A stretch of DNA of 64,000 bases from DATKFM01 sp963810485 (GCA_963810485.1 CAWENQ010000004.1:992001-1056000), one strand, 5' to 3'; numbered from the stretch's first letter, positions 1 through 8,539 are shown. Notes: generated by a model from the letters alone, not told the origin. A program made the numbers and translations.

Positions 1-1
1 C

Positions 2-73
2 GAACCGGCGGCGGCGGATGTGGCGGCGGTCGAGACCTCAACCAGCCCGGAGCAGCGCCGACTAATGCAGTAA
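2..73 (+). CDS. C-terminal tail of a truncated gene at the window edge (uncertain)
   Basis: One forward frame is open from the window edge to a TAA at 71-73 and encodes an Ala/Glu/Thr-rich tail ending EQRRLMQ. The composition (EPAAADVAAVE) suits a disordered C-terminus, but 23 residues are too few to assign a function. The two other forward frames are also open for most of this stretch, so the frame choice rests on composition alone. Confidence 0.3.
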   Translation, partial: EPAAADVAAVETSTSPEQRRLMQ

Positions 74-322
74 CTGAATATTAACCATAAATGAGTTCAT
101 ACTGTTCCTGCCGGTTGGCATAAAGTAACTGAAATCAAGTTTAATTGGTCGCGAGGATCTTGCGCCCCTACCACCCCTTCCCATTTGCAGTGCCGAGAGG
201 CCTGACCGCCTGAAAAAGGATGACGTCAGCAAAGTGTTGTAGATTGGTCGGGTAAGAAACGGGCGTGCAGCCGGAGGGACCGCGGGGGTCCCTCCCAACA
301 TTGGGAGTCGGGGGACCAGAAG
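74..322. other. Leader region upstream of the SPFH gene, with a hairpin
   Basis: No gene is visible here. A 9-bp inverted repeat GGAGGGACC (273-281) / GGTCCCTCC (287-295) lies 28 bases before the start at 323. It could be the terminator of the upstream gene or a structure in the leader of the SPFH gene; there is no T-run to favour a terminator. Confidence 0.4.
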
Positions 323-1255
323 ATGGACGTTATTCTCGGCGTATTCCTGTTCATTGTCGTGGCAGCCATCGTTTACGTCGTACTCGGCGTGAAGACGGTG
401 CCGCAAGGCCGCGAATGGACGGTGGAGCGGTTCGGCAAATACACCAAGACCCTGCCGCCCGGCCTGCATTTCATCATGCCGGTGTTCGACCGCATCGGCG
501 CCAAGCTCAACATGATGGAGCAGGTGCTGGACGTGCCGACCCAGGAAGTCATCACCAAGGACAACGCCATGGTGAGCGTCGACGGCGTGGTGTTCTACCA
601 GGTGCTGGACGCGGCCAAGTCGGCCTATGAGGTGAACGACCTGGAGCTGGCGGTCCTCAACCTGACGATGACCAATATCCGTACGGTCATGGGCTCCATG
701 GACCTGGACGAGCTGCTGTCCCAGCGCGACAAGATCAATGCCCAGCTTCTGCACGTCGTCGATGAAGCGACCCATCCCTGGGGCATCAAGGTCACGCGCA
801 TCGAAATCAAGGACATCGCGCCGCCGAAGGATCTGGTGGATTCGATGGCCCGCCAGATGAAGGCCGAGCGAGACAAGCGCGCCAACATCCTGGATGCCGA
901 AGGCTACCGTCAGGCCGCCATCCTGAAGGCCGAAGGCGAGAAGCAATCCGCCATCCTGGAAGCCGAAGGCCGCCGCGAGGCGGCGTTCCGTGACGCCGAA
1001 GCCCGCGAGCGCGCCGCCGAAGCCGAAGCGAAGGCGACGGCGATGGTCTCCGAGGCGATCGCCAAGGGCAATGTGCAGGCGGTCAACTACTTCGTGGCGC
1101 AGAAATATGTCGATGCCCTGAAGGAGATCGCCAGCGCGCCGAACCAGAAGCTGATCTTCATGCCGCTGGAGGCTTCGGGCGTGATCGGCGCGATCGGCGG
1201 CATCGCCGAGCTGGCGAAGCAGGCGATGAGTCAGGGCAGCGGCCCGAAGTCGTAA
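323..1255 (+). CDS. qmcA: SPFH/Band 7 membrane protein, QmcA/paraslipin type
   Basis: A 310-residue stomatin-like protein. Residues 3-22 form one hydrophobic membrane anchor; the SPFH domain follows (VPQGREWTVERFGKY through the TRIEIKDIAPP segment). A long Ala/Glu/Arg coiled coil runs from about 175 to 245 (repeats of ILxAEG), and the tail is Gly-rich. This family forms oligomeric cages on the inner membrane and helps membrane-protein quality control, often with FtsH. GGGGA sits 7 bases before the ATG. The NfeD partner starts 22 bases downstream, the classical two-gene operon. The exact cellular role is inferred from family. Confidence 0.93.
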   Translation: MDVILGVFLFIVVAAIVYVVLGVKTVPQGREWTVERFGKYTKTLPPGLHFIMPVFDRIGAKLNMMEQVLDVPTQEVITKDNAMVSVDGVVFYQVLDAAKSAYEVNDLELAVLNLTMTNIRTVMGSMDLDELLSQRDKINAQLLHVVDEATHPWGIKVTRIEIKDIAPPKDLVDSMARQMKAERDKRANILDAEGYRQAAILKAEGEKQSAILEAEGRREAAFRDAEARERAAEAEAKATAMVSEAIAKGNVQAVNYFVAQKYVDALKEIASAPNQKLIFMPLEASGVIGAIGGIAELAKQAMSQGSGPKS

Positions 1256-1277
1256 CAACGGAGCGAGGAGCACGTAA

Positions 1278-1724
1278 ATGAGTGCGTATTTCGCGACCCT
1301 GCTGTTCTGGCATTGGTGGATATTGGCGCTGGTGCTGATCATCATCGAGATGGTGGCACCGGGCTTCTTCCTGATGTGGATCGGCGGCGCCGCGGCGGTG
1401 ACCGGCCTGATCACGCTGATCATTCCCTCACTGCCCTGGGAAGCGCAGTTCCTGATCTTCGGTGCGCTGGCGATCGCCTCGGTGGTGGGCGCACGCTTCT
1501 ATATCAAGCGCAATCCGATCGAAACCGCAGACGCCACGCTCAACAGGCGCGGCGCACAATATGTCGGCCGCACTTTCAGCCTCGAGGAGGCGATCGTGAA
1601 CGGCGCCGGCAAGGTGCGTGTCGGCGATTCCGTCTGGCGCGCCTTCGGGCCGGACTTGCCGGCCGGCGACCGCGTCAAGGTGATCGGCGTGGACGGCGCG
1701 GCGCTGAAGGTGGAGAAGGCGTAG
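1278..1724 (+). CDS. NfeD-family membrane protein
   Basis: A 148-residue protein with two or three hydrophobic segments in the first 75 residues (WWILALVLIIIEMVAPGFF is typical) and a small C-terminal OB-fold domain ending GVDGAALKVEKA. This is the short NfeD1b form without the ClpP-like protease domain. NfeD proteins are encoded next to SPFH proteins and are thought to work with them in membrane microdomains. GAGGAG lies 9 bases before the ATG, and the gene follows the SPFH gene directly. Confidence 0.9.
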   Translation: MSAYFATLLFWHWWILALVLIIIEMVAPGFFLMWIGGAAAVTGLITLIIPSLPWEAQFLIFGALAIASVVGARFYIKRNPIETADATLNRRGAQYVGRTFSLEEAIVNGAGKVRVGDSVWRAFGPDLPAGDRVKVIGVDGAALKVEKA

Positions 1725-1745
1725 CGCTCTTCTCCTACCACAATG

Positions 1746-1997
1746 TTTGTCATCCCGGAGATCGCGCTTCAGCGCGATCATCCGGGACCCATGACCACGA
1801 TACTTTCAGGAAGACGCCTGGAACGACACCGTGCTCAGGTGTCTAGAACAAGCGTGTGAGTCGCACTTTCGCATCGATGCCGCTTTGTCGTCTGACATGC
1901 TTGCCGTCAGCACCTGACAACCGTCACCGTAGCATGGACGGCCCTGTGTTCATGGGGCCCGGACAACCTCGCTGACGCTCGGTTTCCGGGATGACAA
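1746..1997. repeat. Pair of inverted REP-like palindromic elements
   Basis: In the 304-base gap between two convergent genes, a unit beginning GTCATCCCGG and ending CCGGGACCCATG (about 1746-1794) recurs in inverted orientation at about 1950-1997 (CATGGGGCCCGG ... CCGGGATGAC). Each unit has its own internal palindrome (for example ATCGCGC / GCGCGAT). Such GTCATCCCGG units are dispersed intergenic repeats in alphaproteobacteria. The roughly 155 bases between them hold no recognisable gene. The pair may act as a transcription barrier between the converging genes. Confidence 0.7.
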
Positions 1998-2028
1998 GGG
2001 ATGTGAGCTCGCTTAACGCGCGCCGGCG

Positions 2029-3480
2029 CTAAAACTTCACCCGCACCTTGTATTTCAGCGTGCTCGCGCCCTCTGCGGGCACGTCGACGTTCCAGCCGGC
2101 CTGGAAGGCGTCGACCTTCTCGTGGGGGTGGCTTTCGCTGAGGATCTCCCACATGCCGGGGATGTTCTCGTCGACGCGGACGGTGACCGCTTCCTTCTTT
2201 GCGTTCTTGATTTCGATCTCGAAGGCGGCTTCGAAGATGCGGTCGCTGAGCTGCTCGAACTCGGTCTGCTTCGGCTGCGCGGTGACGTCGAAGGCCTGGC
2301 CCAGCGCCAGCTTCACCGTCTCGCCCTTGGGCGTATGGGCGATGCGGTCCTCGCCGACGAAGAGCGCCTGGCCGCCGCTGTCGTTCTTGTAGACGCGGAC
2401 GATGCCCATGGGCAGCGGCATGCCCAGTTTGTCCTGCTCCTTGTTGTCGAACATCAGCCGCACGGTGGCGTTGACCCGCGGCTGTTCGGCCATCGGATAG
2501 TTATAGGCCTGGCTGATATTGACGAAGCGCAGCTCCTTGCGCACCGGCACGCCACTGCCAGAGAGCAGCGCCACCTGCTTGGTCTGGTTGTCGGCGATCG
2601 TGGTCGGACGCGACAGCGTATACAGGTGATATTCGAACAGCGCTTCCTCGGCCATGGCGGGCGCCGGTGACCCGGCGGCCATATCCATGGTGCGCATTTC
2701 CTTTTCCATCATCGGCTGCACCTGGTTCACCTCGCCGGCGACAAGCTGCAGCTTGGCGTCGCGATAGAAGGTGCCGCTGGTGTTGGTAAGCGTCACCCAG
2801 CCGCTGAGATCGACGGTCTTTTCGTCGGCGGCGAGCTCAGCGACATAGTCCGCCTTCCAGGCCAGGCCGCCGGTGAGATAGCTGAGCTGTACTTGCCGCA
2901 GCGCCGCAGACGGGCTTTCGACCGTCAGCACCAGCGTCGGCCGCGCCCGCAGCTCCGCCGGGATGCGGTCGAACACCACGCGGCCGGGATATTGTGTTTC
3001 GATCCGGTCGCCGATCCGCAGCACCAGGCCGCCGGCGACGCTAAGCACCCGCGCCTCCTCCACAGTCTCGGCGCCCGTGGCCGGATTGGTCTTGATCACC
3101 GTCACCGTCTGACCGACGGACTTCTCCAGCAGCTTCTCGTGGGTCAGCAGGTCGAACTCGAAATTCTGCTCCAGCAGGGTGAGCTTTTCGCCCGCGGCAT
3201 GGAGCAGAGCCGTCTCCGGCCGCATCTGGCCGCTGACATCGATGAAGGCGATGTTGTTGAGCCCTTGGGCCAGGGACGCGTTGCGCTGATCCTTCACCAG
3301 CGCCAGATTCTCGTTATAGATGGTCACCGCCACCGCCGTCTGATCGTTGAAGGTCAGCCGTGCTTCCTGGGCGAAAGCCGGGCGAATGAGCAGGCCCAGC
3401 CCCGTCGAGCTTGCGCCGAGGGCAGCCAGCATCAGGCCCGAGCTGCGGAGCGCGCGGCGGCGGGAGAGCATCGAATTCAT
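2029..3480 (-). CDS. DUF4139 domain-containing exported protein
   Basis: A 483-residue protein. The N-terminus carries a twin-arginine-like signal (SRRRALRSSG, hydrophobic stretch, then PAFAQ), so export through Tat with cleavage near residue 38 is likely. The body matches the DUF4139 pattern: repeated beta-strand segments such as VTIYNENLALVKDQR, YLTGGLAWKADYVAEL and the C-terminal LKYKVRVKF. The family has no established biochemical function. An AAAGG motif precedes the ATG; a second ATG three codons in is also possible. It is monocistronic and converges on nfeD. Confidence 0.85.
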   Translation of the reverse strand: MNSMLSRRRALRSSGLMLAALGASSTGLGLLIRPAFAQEARLTFNDQTAVAVTIYNENLALVKDQRNASLAQGLNNIAFIDVSGQMRPETALLHAAGEKLTLLEQNFEFDLLTHEKLLEKSVGQTVTVIKTNPATGAETVEEARVLSVAGGLVLRIGDRIETQYPGRVVFDRIPAELRARPTLVLTVESPSAALRQVQLSYLTGGLAWKADYVAELAADEKTVDLSGWVTLTNTSGTFYRDAKLQLVAGEVNQVQPMMEKEMRTMDMAAGSPAPAMAEEALFEYHLYTLSRPTTIADNQTKQVALLSGSGVPVRKELRFVNISQAYNYPMAEQPRVNATVRLMFDNKEQDKLGMPLPMGIVRVYKNDSGGQALFVGEDRIAHTPKGETVKLALGQAFDVTAQPKQTEFEQLSDRIFEAAFEIEIKNAKKEAVTVRVDENIPGMWEILSESHPHEKVDAFQAGWNVDVPAEGASTLKYKVRVKF

Positions 3481-3599
3481 GGAATGTACCTTTCTACAGT
3501 TTCACTAGCGATTGCCGGAAGGCAGCCCCGTGGATGCCATCTTCCAAAGTGAATTCGGCAGAAATTGGGCGCCCGACAGGGGCCCAGGCGGCAAAGCCC

Positions 3600-3866
3600 C
3601 TAGCGGCGGAACTGGCGCCGCTGCGGCGACGACGGAGCCGCGCGCGTGTCCTTGTGGCGGAAAATCACCCGGCCCTTGTCCAGGTCATAGGGCGTCATCT
3701 CGATGGTGACGCGGTCGCCGGCGAGCGTGCGGATGCGATTCTTCTTCATCCGGCCGGCGGTATAGGCGATGACGTCGTGGCCGTTCTCCAGCTTCACGCG
3801 GAAGCGGCCGTCGGGCAGCACTTCGGAAACTTCGCCTTCGAATTGCAGCAGTTCTTCTTTTGCCAT
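3600..3866 (-). CDS. infA: Translation initiation factor IF-1
   Basis: An 88-residue S1/OB-fold protein starting MAKEELLQFEGEV and containing GRMKKNRIRTLAGDRVTIEMTPYD, diagnostic of IF-1, which binds the ribosomal A site during initiation. The frame stays open upstream, but the ATG at 3866 has AGGAGA just before it and matches the family start. The C-terminus is extended by a basic tail (SSPQRRQFRR), as in many alphaproteobacteria. It lies downstream of cspA on the same strand, separated by a strong hairpin. Confidence 0.95.
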   Translation of the reverse strand: MAKEELLQFEGEVSEVLPDGRFRVKLENGHDVIAYTAGRMKKNRIRTLAGDRVTIEMTPYDLDKGRVIFRHKDTRAAPSSPQRRQFRR

Positions 3867-3895
3867 CGTTTCTCCTGTCGTTGGTTTAGCGCGGC

Positions 3896-3942
3896 GCCGG
3901 GCCGGCGCCAACTCCCTCACAAGGGAGCGGCGCCGGCCCGGC
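3896..3942 (-). terminator. Strong stem-loop between cspA and infA
   Basis: GCCGGGCCGGCGCC (3896-3909) pairs perfectly with GGCGCCGGCCCGGC (3929-3942), and an inner CTCCCT/AGGGAG stem closes on a CACA loop. It lies 7 bases past the cspA stop codon and 30 bases before the infA start. No T-run follows, so it may be an mRNA 3'-end stabiliser or attenuator rather than a classical terminator. Confidence 0.6.
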
Positions 3943-3948
3943 TTAGCG

Positions 3949-4155
3949 TCAGGCGGCGCGCAGATTGGTCGCGGAAATGCGGCCCTTGCGATCGCGCTCG
4001 TGGTCGTAGCTCACCTTCTGGCCTTCCTGCGGATTGCCGATCCCGGAACGCTCGACGGCGCTGACATGCATGAACACATCCTGGCCGCCGTCCTCCGGCT
4101 TAATAAATCCGAAGCCCTTCTGGCTGTTGAACCACTTTACGGTACCGATAGGCAT
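3949..4155 (-). CDS. cspA: Cold-shock protein, CspA family
   Basis: A 68-residue single cold-shock domain. RNP1 (KGFGFIKP) and RNP2 (VFMHVSAV) are both present, with the standard MPIGTVKWFNSQ start. These proteins bind single-stranded RNA and DNA and melt mRNA structure. AAGGAG stands 11 bases before the ATG. It lies between a DEAD-box helicase gene and infA, all on the minus strand, a set that makes sense for translation at low temperature. The length is normal for the family. Confidence 0.95.
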   Translation of the reverse strand: MPIGTVKWFNSQKGFGFIKPEDGGQDVFMHVSAVERSGIGNPQEGQKVSYDHERDRKGRISATNLRAA

Positions 4156-4224
4156 CTAAACTAGTCTCCTTGTGGGGCGGTAAATTGCACTTGTACTGGC
4201 AACGCTGACTTGCTGGACCTGGAA

Positions 4225-5490
4225 CTAGGCGGCGCGGCTGCGCTGTTGGTGGCGCGAACGGCCGCGCTGCGGCCGGCCGCGATAGGAAGAGCCCGGCTGG
4301 GGTTTGCCCTGGCGGGGCTTGCCCTGATGGCCGCGATGGTCGGGCGCCGCATTGTCCTGCTGCACACTGCCGACCACGGGGATCTTCTGCTGGGTCAGCC
4401 GCTCGATGTCGCGCAGATAGCCGCGCTCGCTGCCGTCGCAGAGGGAGATGGCGATTCCCGCCGCACCCGCCCGCGCCGTGCGGCCGATGCGGTGCACGTA
4501 GCTTTCGGGTTCGTTGGGAATATCGAAATTCACCACATGGCTGATGTCGGTGATGTCGATGCCGCGGGCGGCGATGTCGGTCGCCACCAGCACCCGGGCC
4601 TCGCCGGTGCGGAACAGTTCCAGCGCCCGCTGGCGGGCACCCTGGGATTTATTGCCGTGGATCGCCTCGGCGACGATGCCGGCCTTTTCCAGATGCTCGG
4701 CGACGCGGTTGGCGCCGTGCTTGGTGCGGGTGAAGACGATCACCCGCGCCATCGCCGGATCGGCCAGCATACGGGTGAGGAAGCTGCGCTTGGACGGCGC
4801 ATCCACCATGTAGACCTGCTGCTCGATGCGGTCGGCTGTACGGGTTACCGGCGACACTTCGATGCGCACGGGCGAGCGCAGCAGTTCCGCCGCCAGGCGG
4901 GCGATTTCGCCGGGCATGGTGGCGGAGAACAGCAGCGATTGCCGCTCTTTCGGCATCATGCCGACGATCTTCCGCACGTCGCGGATGAAGCCCATGTCGA
5001 GCATGCGGTCGGCTTCGTCCAGCACCAGATGGGTGACGCGGTCGAGCCGGAGCTGGCCCTGCTGGATCAGATCCAACAGGCGGCCGGGCGTGGCGATCAG
5101 GAGATCGACGCCGCGCTGGAGCGCCGCCATCTGCGGCCGGATGCCAACGCCGCCGAACACGACGGCATGGCGCAAGCCCAGATGATGGCCATAGGCGCGG
5201 GCCCGTTCGCCGATTTGCGCGGCGAGTTCACGGGTGGGCGCCAGCACGAGCGCGCGGGTGCTGCGCGGTGCGGCGGCGCCGCGGGTTTCCGCCAGCTTCT
5301 GCAGGATCGGCAGCAGGAATGCCGCGGTCTTGCCGGTGCCGGTCTGGGCGATGCCCAGGATGTCCTTGCCGGTCAGCAGGACGGGAATCGCCTGGGTTTG
5401 GATCGGAGTGGGTATGAGGTAGCTTTCAGCGTGCAAGGCACGGAGCAGCGCCTCGGCGATGCCGAGGTCGCGAAATGTACTATCAGTCAA
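4225..5490 (-). CDS. rhlE: DEAD-box ATP-dependent RNA helicase, RhlE type
   Basis: About 421 residues. Visible helicase motifs, in order: TPIQTQAIP (Q motif), AQTGTGKT (I), PTRELAAQ (Ia), DEADRMLDMGF (II), SATMP (III), ARGIDI (V) and HRIGRTARAG (VI). The C-terminus is a basic Gly/Arg/Gln tail (QGKPRQGKPQPG) typical of RhlE. The chosen start is TTG at 5490, giving MTDSTFRDLGI, which fits the family and has AAGGA 11 bases upstream. An ATG at 5535 would add 15 atypical residues and has no ribosome-binding site. Likely role: ribosome assembly or mRNA unwinding. Confidence 0.92.
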   Translation of the reverse strand: MTDSTFRDLGIAEALLRALHAESYLIPTPIQTQAIPVLLTGKDILGIAQTGTGKTAAFLLPILQKLAETRGAAAPRSTRALVLAPTRELAAQIGERARAYGHHLGLRHAVVFGGVGIRPQMAALQRGVDLLIATPGRLLDLIQQGQLRLDRVTHLVLDEADRMLDMGFIRDVRKIVGMMPKERQSLLFSATMPGEIARLAAELLRSPVRIEVSPVTRTADRIEQQVYMVDAPSKRSFLTRMLADPAMARVIVFTRTKHGANRVAEHLEKAGIVAEAIHGNKSQGARQRALELFRTGEARVLVATDIAARGIDITDISHVVNFDIPNEPESYVHRIGRTARAGAAGIAISLCDGSERGYLRDIERLTQQKIPVVGSVQQDNAAPDHRGHQGKPRQGKPQPGSSYRGRPQRGRSRHQQRSRAA

Positions 5491-5767
5491 GATATTGATG
5501 GTCCTTATTGCACCAGGATGCCGGCGCCGGGTCATGAGTCATGACGGAAAGGCGCGGGCCGCATGGCAGCCTATCGCTGCTTCCCACGCGCACCGGGGGC
5601 AAACGAAGTTACGATTATTGTCTCGAGATGAAGCGCTTGTTCCGGATCAACCGATAAGCGCGTCGCGCGATCGCGAGAAATCAGATGTAGCGGGAAGATG
5701 GCGATACCGCACTGCAATGTCAAGGCAAGTTTAATGAAGAAACAGTTAACTGCCTGGACGGAAAGGA

Positions 5768-6160
5768 CTAATCCGCTGTGGGAAGGTCATCGGGCGAGTC
5801 CGTCCAGGGCGCCCGCGAAGACCAGTGGACGTGGCGCGACGGCTTTTCGCCGGGGTCGGCGTCGAACGTGCCGGCAGGGACGATAACCGATCGGCCGCTG
5901 CGGGTGAGATGGGGCATCGGCGAACCGCAGTGGCGGCAGAAGCCGGTCGCGAAGCTCGCGGCTTCCGGCAGATCGAAACGCTGCAGCTCGTCCTCGCCGC
6001 GAGTCCAACGGAATGCGTCCGGCGCGACCAGCGCGTTGGTGGCGTGGGAGGCGCCGGACGCCTTGCGGCAGCGCGAGCAGTGGCAATGAAGAAAGTGGGT
6101 GAACGGCCCGCGGACTTCGTAAGCGACAGAGCCGCAAAGGCAGCTTCCGGTAATGATCAT
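5768..6160 (-). CDS. GFA / CENP-V family zinc-binding protein
   Basis: A 130-residue protein of the glutathione-dependent formaldehyde-activating enzyme-like fold. The zinc ligands are visible as CLCG near the start, CHCSRCRK around residue 35, and FCRHCGSP around residue 87. Most members have no proven enzyme activity; true S-hydroxymethylglutathione synthase function has been questioned. The frame continues upstream, but the ATG at 6160 has GGAG before it and begins with the family motif GSCLCGSVAYEV. It is a single gene on the minus strand. Confidence 0.85.
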   Translation of the reverse strand: MIITGSCLCGSVAYEVRGPFTHFLHCHCSRCRKASGASHATNALVAPDAFRWTRGEDELQRFDLPEAASFATGFCRHCGSPMPHLTRSGRSVIVPAGTFDADPGEKPSRHVHWSSRAPWTDSPDDLPTAD

Positions 6161-6360
6161 GAATCTCCTGCCGGTGAGTTCCGTTCTGGCGGCCGGCGGT
6201 GCAACGCCATTAAGGGAAGTTACTGCCGGCACGATAGCGCCGGCAAATTTCCGCGCGGCAAGCCACTCATTAAAGGGCATAAGGCCCAAATCAGACGGCC
6301 CAAGTGTATAAGCCCGCGTATTACGGTCGGACAGTCGCGGACCTGCGTCGCGCAGCCCGC

Positions 6361-6375
6361 TTAACGAGCGATTAA
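6361..6375. promoter_or_regulatory. Perfect CtrA-type box TTAA-N7-TTAA
   Basis: TTAACGAGCGATTAA matches the alphaproteobacterial CtrA consensus exactly. It stands 78 bases before the start of a 36-codon forward reading frame and about 200 bases upstream of the minus-strand GFA gene. A TAATTT lies about 25 bases further downstream on the forward strand and could serve as a -10 element. Binding is inferred from sequence only. Confidence 0.55.
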
Positions 6376-6453
6376 GGATGGCGGCCGCAAAATCCCGGGT
6401 AATTTCTGGAATAGCCAAGCTAGGCATTTGTTCCGAAATCGCGGCGAGGCAGA

Positions 6454-6564
6454 ATGTCGAGACGCCGACCCATCTTCAGGCATGATCGCAGGCCGCTGCG
6501 GACGCTGTGGCGCGCTGCCTTCCTGTCCATGGTGATGTTCGGATTGCTTATCGTCTTTACCTAG
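6454..6564 (+). CDS. Candidate 36-residue single-pass membrane microprotein
   Basis: An ATG-initiated frame encodes a very basic N-terminal half (SRRRPIFRHDRRPLRTLWR) followed by one hydrophobic segment (AAFLSMVMFGLLIVFT) that runs to the stop. The charge distribution predicts the basic end in the cytoplasm. GAGG lies about 8 bases upstream. A perfect CtrA-type box lies 78 bases before the start. No known family is recognised. The frame is too short for composition to prove coding; the evidence is the membrane-protein design, ribosome-binding site and promoter context. Confidence 0.45.
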   Translation: MSRRRPIFRHDRRPLRTLWRAAFLSMVMFGLLIVFT

Positions 6565-6689
6565 ACCCGCCCGAATCTCAGCCGCCATCTTCGTCGCCAT
6601 CTTCCCGCCGCAATTCCACGCCGGCTTCGCATAGGCGCCATTCGCCACAGTGGCTTGCCACCGCCGCGTCGAATGCCCAGCATAGGTAT

Positions 6690-7988
6690 GTGACGCCCCC
6701 GAGAGACACGCCGCGGACAAGCGAGCCGGCGCCCTCGCCCGCCGCCACCGGCGGTTGGCGCGGGCTGGTGCCGGTGCATGCGGGGCGCGCCTTCCAGCAC
6801 CGCAACTACCGGCTGTTCTTCGCCGGGCAGCTGATGTCGCTGATGGGCACCTGGATGCAGACGGTGGCGCAATCCTGGCTGATCTATCAGCTGACGGGAT
6901 CGGCCGTACTGCTGGGGGCCGTGAATTTCTGCAATCAGGTGCCGGTGTTGTTCCTGTCGCCGCTCGGCGGCATGGTGGCCGACAATCGCGACCGCCGCCG
7001 CCTGATCATGACGACCCAGGCAATCCTGATGACCCTGGCGTTCGCCCTCGCGGGCCTGACCTTGGGCGGAGTTATCCAGGTCTGGCACATCCTGGCGCTG
7101 GCGACATTGCAGGGCATCGTCAATTCCTTCGATATGCCGGCGCGCCAGAGCTTTGTCGTGGAAATGGTCGGGAAGAAGGACCTGCCGAATGCCATCGCCC
7201 TGAACTCCACAATGTTCAATGCGGCGCGCATGGTTGGCCCGGCGGTGGGCGGGCTGCTGGTGGCGCTGACAAGCGAGGGCTGGTGCTTCCTGATCAATGG
7301 TATGAGCTTCCTCGCCGTGCTCACCGGACTTTACTTCATTTCCGTGCCGCCGCGCCCGGCGCCGGGTACCGAAGACGGCAAGGGCGGCATCGGCCAGGGC
7401 CTGGCGTTCGCCGCGCGGACAGAGCCTTACCGGTCGCTGTTGCTGCTGGTCGCAACGCTCAGTCTCGCGGGCATGCCGTTCACGGTTCTGCTGCCAGTGT
7501 TCGCCACGCAATTGAATGCCGGTCCCGACGGCTATGGCCTGCTGATGGGCGCCGTAGGCCTTGGCGCGCTGGCCGGAGCAATTCGGCTCGCCACCCATCG
7601 GGATGCCGGCAAGCTCAACCTGCTCCCCGGCATGGCGGCCGGCGGCATGGGCATCGGGCTGGTGCTGCTCGGGCTGGCGCCGTCGTTCTGGCTGTCGGAG
7701 GCGGCGCTGCTGGTGATCGGCTTCTGCCTGATCACGGTCACGGCGACCAGCAATACGCTGCTGCAGAGCCATGTGCCCGACCGGCTGCGCGGCCGGATCA
7801 TGGCCTGTTACATGATGTGCTTCGCCGGGCTGGCGCCCTTCGGCGCGTTGGCCGCCGGTGCTGCCGCCCACAGGATCGGTGCGCCGCTGACGGTCATGAT
7901 CGGCGGCGGCATCTGCTTTGTCGGCGGGGTGCTGTTCCAACTCCGGCGGCGGCGGCTGTTCGGCGGAGTGGAAGGTTCACCGGAATAG
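6690..7988 (+). CDS. MFS transporter, EntS-like exporter family
   Basis: About 432 residues with 12 predicted membrane segments. The first is preceded by AFQHRNYRLFFAGQLMSLMGTWMQ-like sequence, typical of the MFS_3/EntS group; the loop motif GGMVADNRDRRRLIM between helices 2 and 3 is the MFS signature. The substrate is unknown; relatives export siderophores or drugs. The frame is open well upstream, but that part is low-complexity Pro/Ser sequence, so GTG at 6690 is my choice, with weak ribosome-binding support; the true start is uncertain. No partner gene suggests a substrate. Confidence 0.82.
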   Translation: MTPPRDTPRTSEPAPSPAATGGWRGLVPVHAGRAFQHRNYRLFFAGQLMSLMGTWMQTVAQSWLIYQLTGSAVLLGAVNFCNQVPVLFLSPLGGMVADNRDRRRLIMTTQAILMTLAFALAGLTLGGVIQVWHILALATLQGIVNSFDMPARQSFVVEMVGKKDLPNAIALNSTMFNAARMVGPAVGGLLVALTSEGWCFLINGMSFLAVLTGLYFISVPPRPAPGTEDGKGGIGQGLAFAARTEPYRSLLLLVATLSLAGMPFTVLLPVFATQLNAGPDGYGLLMGAVGLGALAGAIRLATHRDAGKLNLLPGMAAGGMGIGLVLLGLAPSFWLSEAALLVIGFCLITVTATSNTLLQSHVPDRLRGRIMACYMMCFAGLAPFGALAAGAAAHRIGAPLTVMIGGGICFVGGVLFQLRRRRLFGGVEGSPE

Positions 7989-8074
7989 CCGGGTTAAATT
8001 CGTCCAAGACCGGAACCGGCGGATCCTGTCATCCTTTCCCCAACAGCCATCGATATCAGAGGAAGGAGTGAACC

Positions 8075-8539
8075 ATGAACGACCTGTCGAAGACGGCCGC
8101 GGCGGCGGTGCAAGAAATGTATCCCTATCTCTGCGTCAAGGATGCCGGTGCGGCGATCGAGTTTTATAAACGGGCGTTCGGCGCCGAAGAGCTGTTCCGC
8201 CTGACCGAACCCAGCGGGCGCATCGGCCATGCGGAACTGAAGCTCGGTCCGGCAACGCTGATGCTGGCCGACGAATTTCCGGAGTACGGCATCCATGCGC
8301 CAAAAGGCGATGCGCAGGGCATCCGCATCCATCTCCATGTCGGCAATGTGGATATCCTGACCCAGCGTGCCTGCGACGCCGGCGCCAAGCTACTGATGAA
8401 ACCGACCGACCAGTTCTATGGCGAGCGCAGCAGCCGGGTGCGCGATCCCTTCGGCCATGAATGGCTCTTGGGGCATAACATCGAAGAAATGTCGCCGGCG
8501 GAGATGCAGCGGCGCTACACGGAGATGATGAAGGGGTAG
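8075..8539 (+). CDS. VOC (glyoxalase/bleomycin-resistance fold) family protein
   Basis: A 154-residue protein with paired beta-alpha-beta-beta-beta modules. It begins with the PhnB-like pattern MYPYLCVKDAGAAIEFYKRAFGAEELFR and ends VRDPFGHEWLLGHNIEEMSPAEMQRR. PhnB-like members usually have no assigned reaction. GGAAGGAG stands 7 bases before the ATG. It lies 86 bases after the MFS gene in the same direction but may be independently transcribed. The following gene converges on it with a 7-base gap. Confidence 0.85.
   Translation: MNDLSKTAAAAVQEMYPYLCVKDAGAAIEFYKRAFGAEELFRLTEPSGRIGHAELKLGPATLMLADEFPEYGIHAPKGDAQGIRIHLHVGNVDILTQRACDAGAKLLMKPTDQFYGERSSRVRDPFGHEWLLGHNIEEMSPAEMQRRYTEMMKG

Noticed and set aside
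62..1423. Long open frame on the minus strand opposite the SPFH gene
   Set aside because: It is the complement of a strongly coding gene in GC-rich DNA and its protein has no domain logic.
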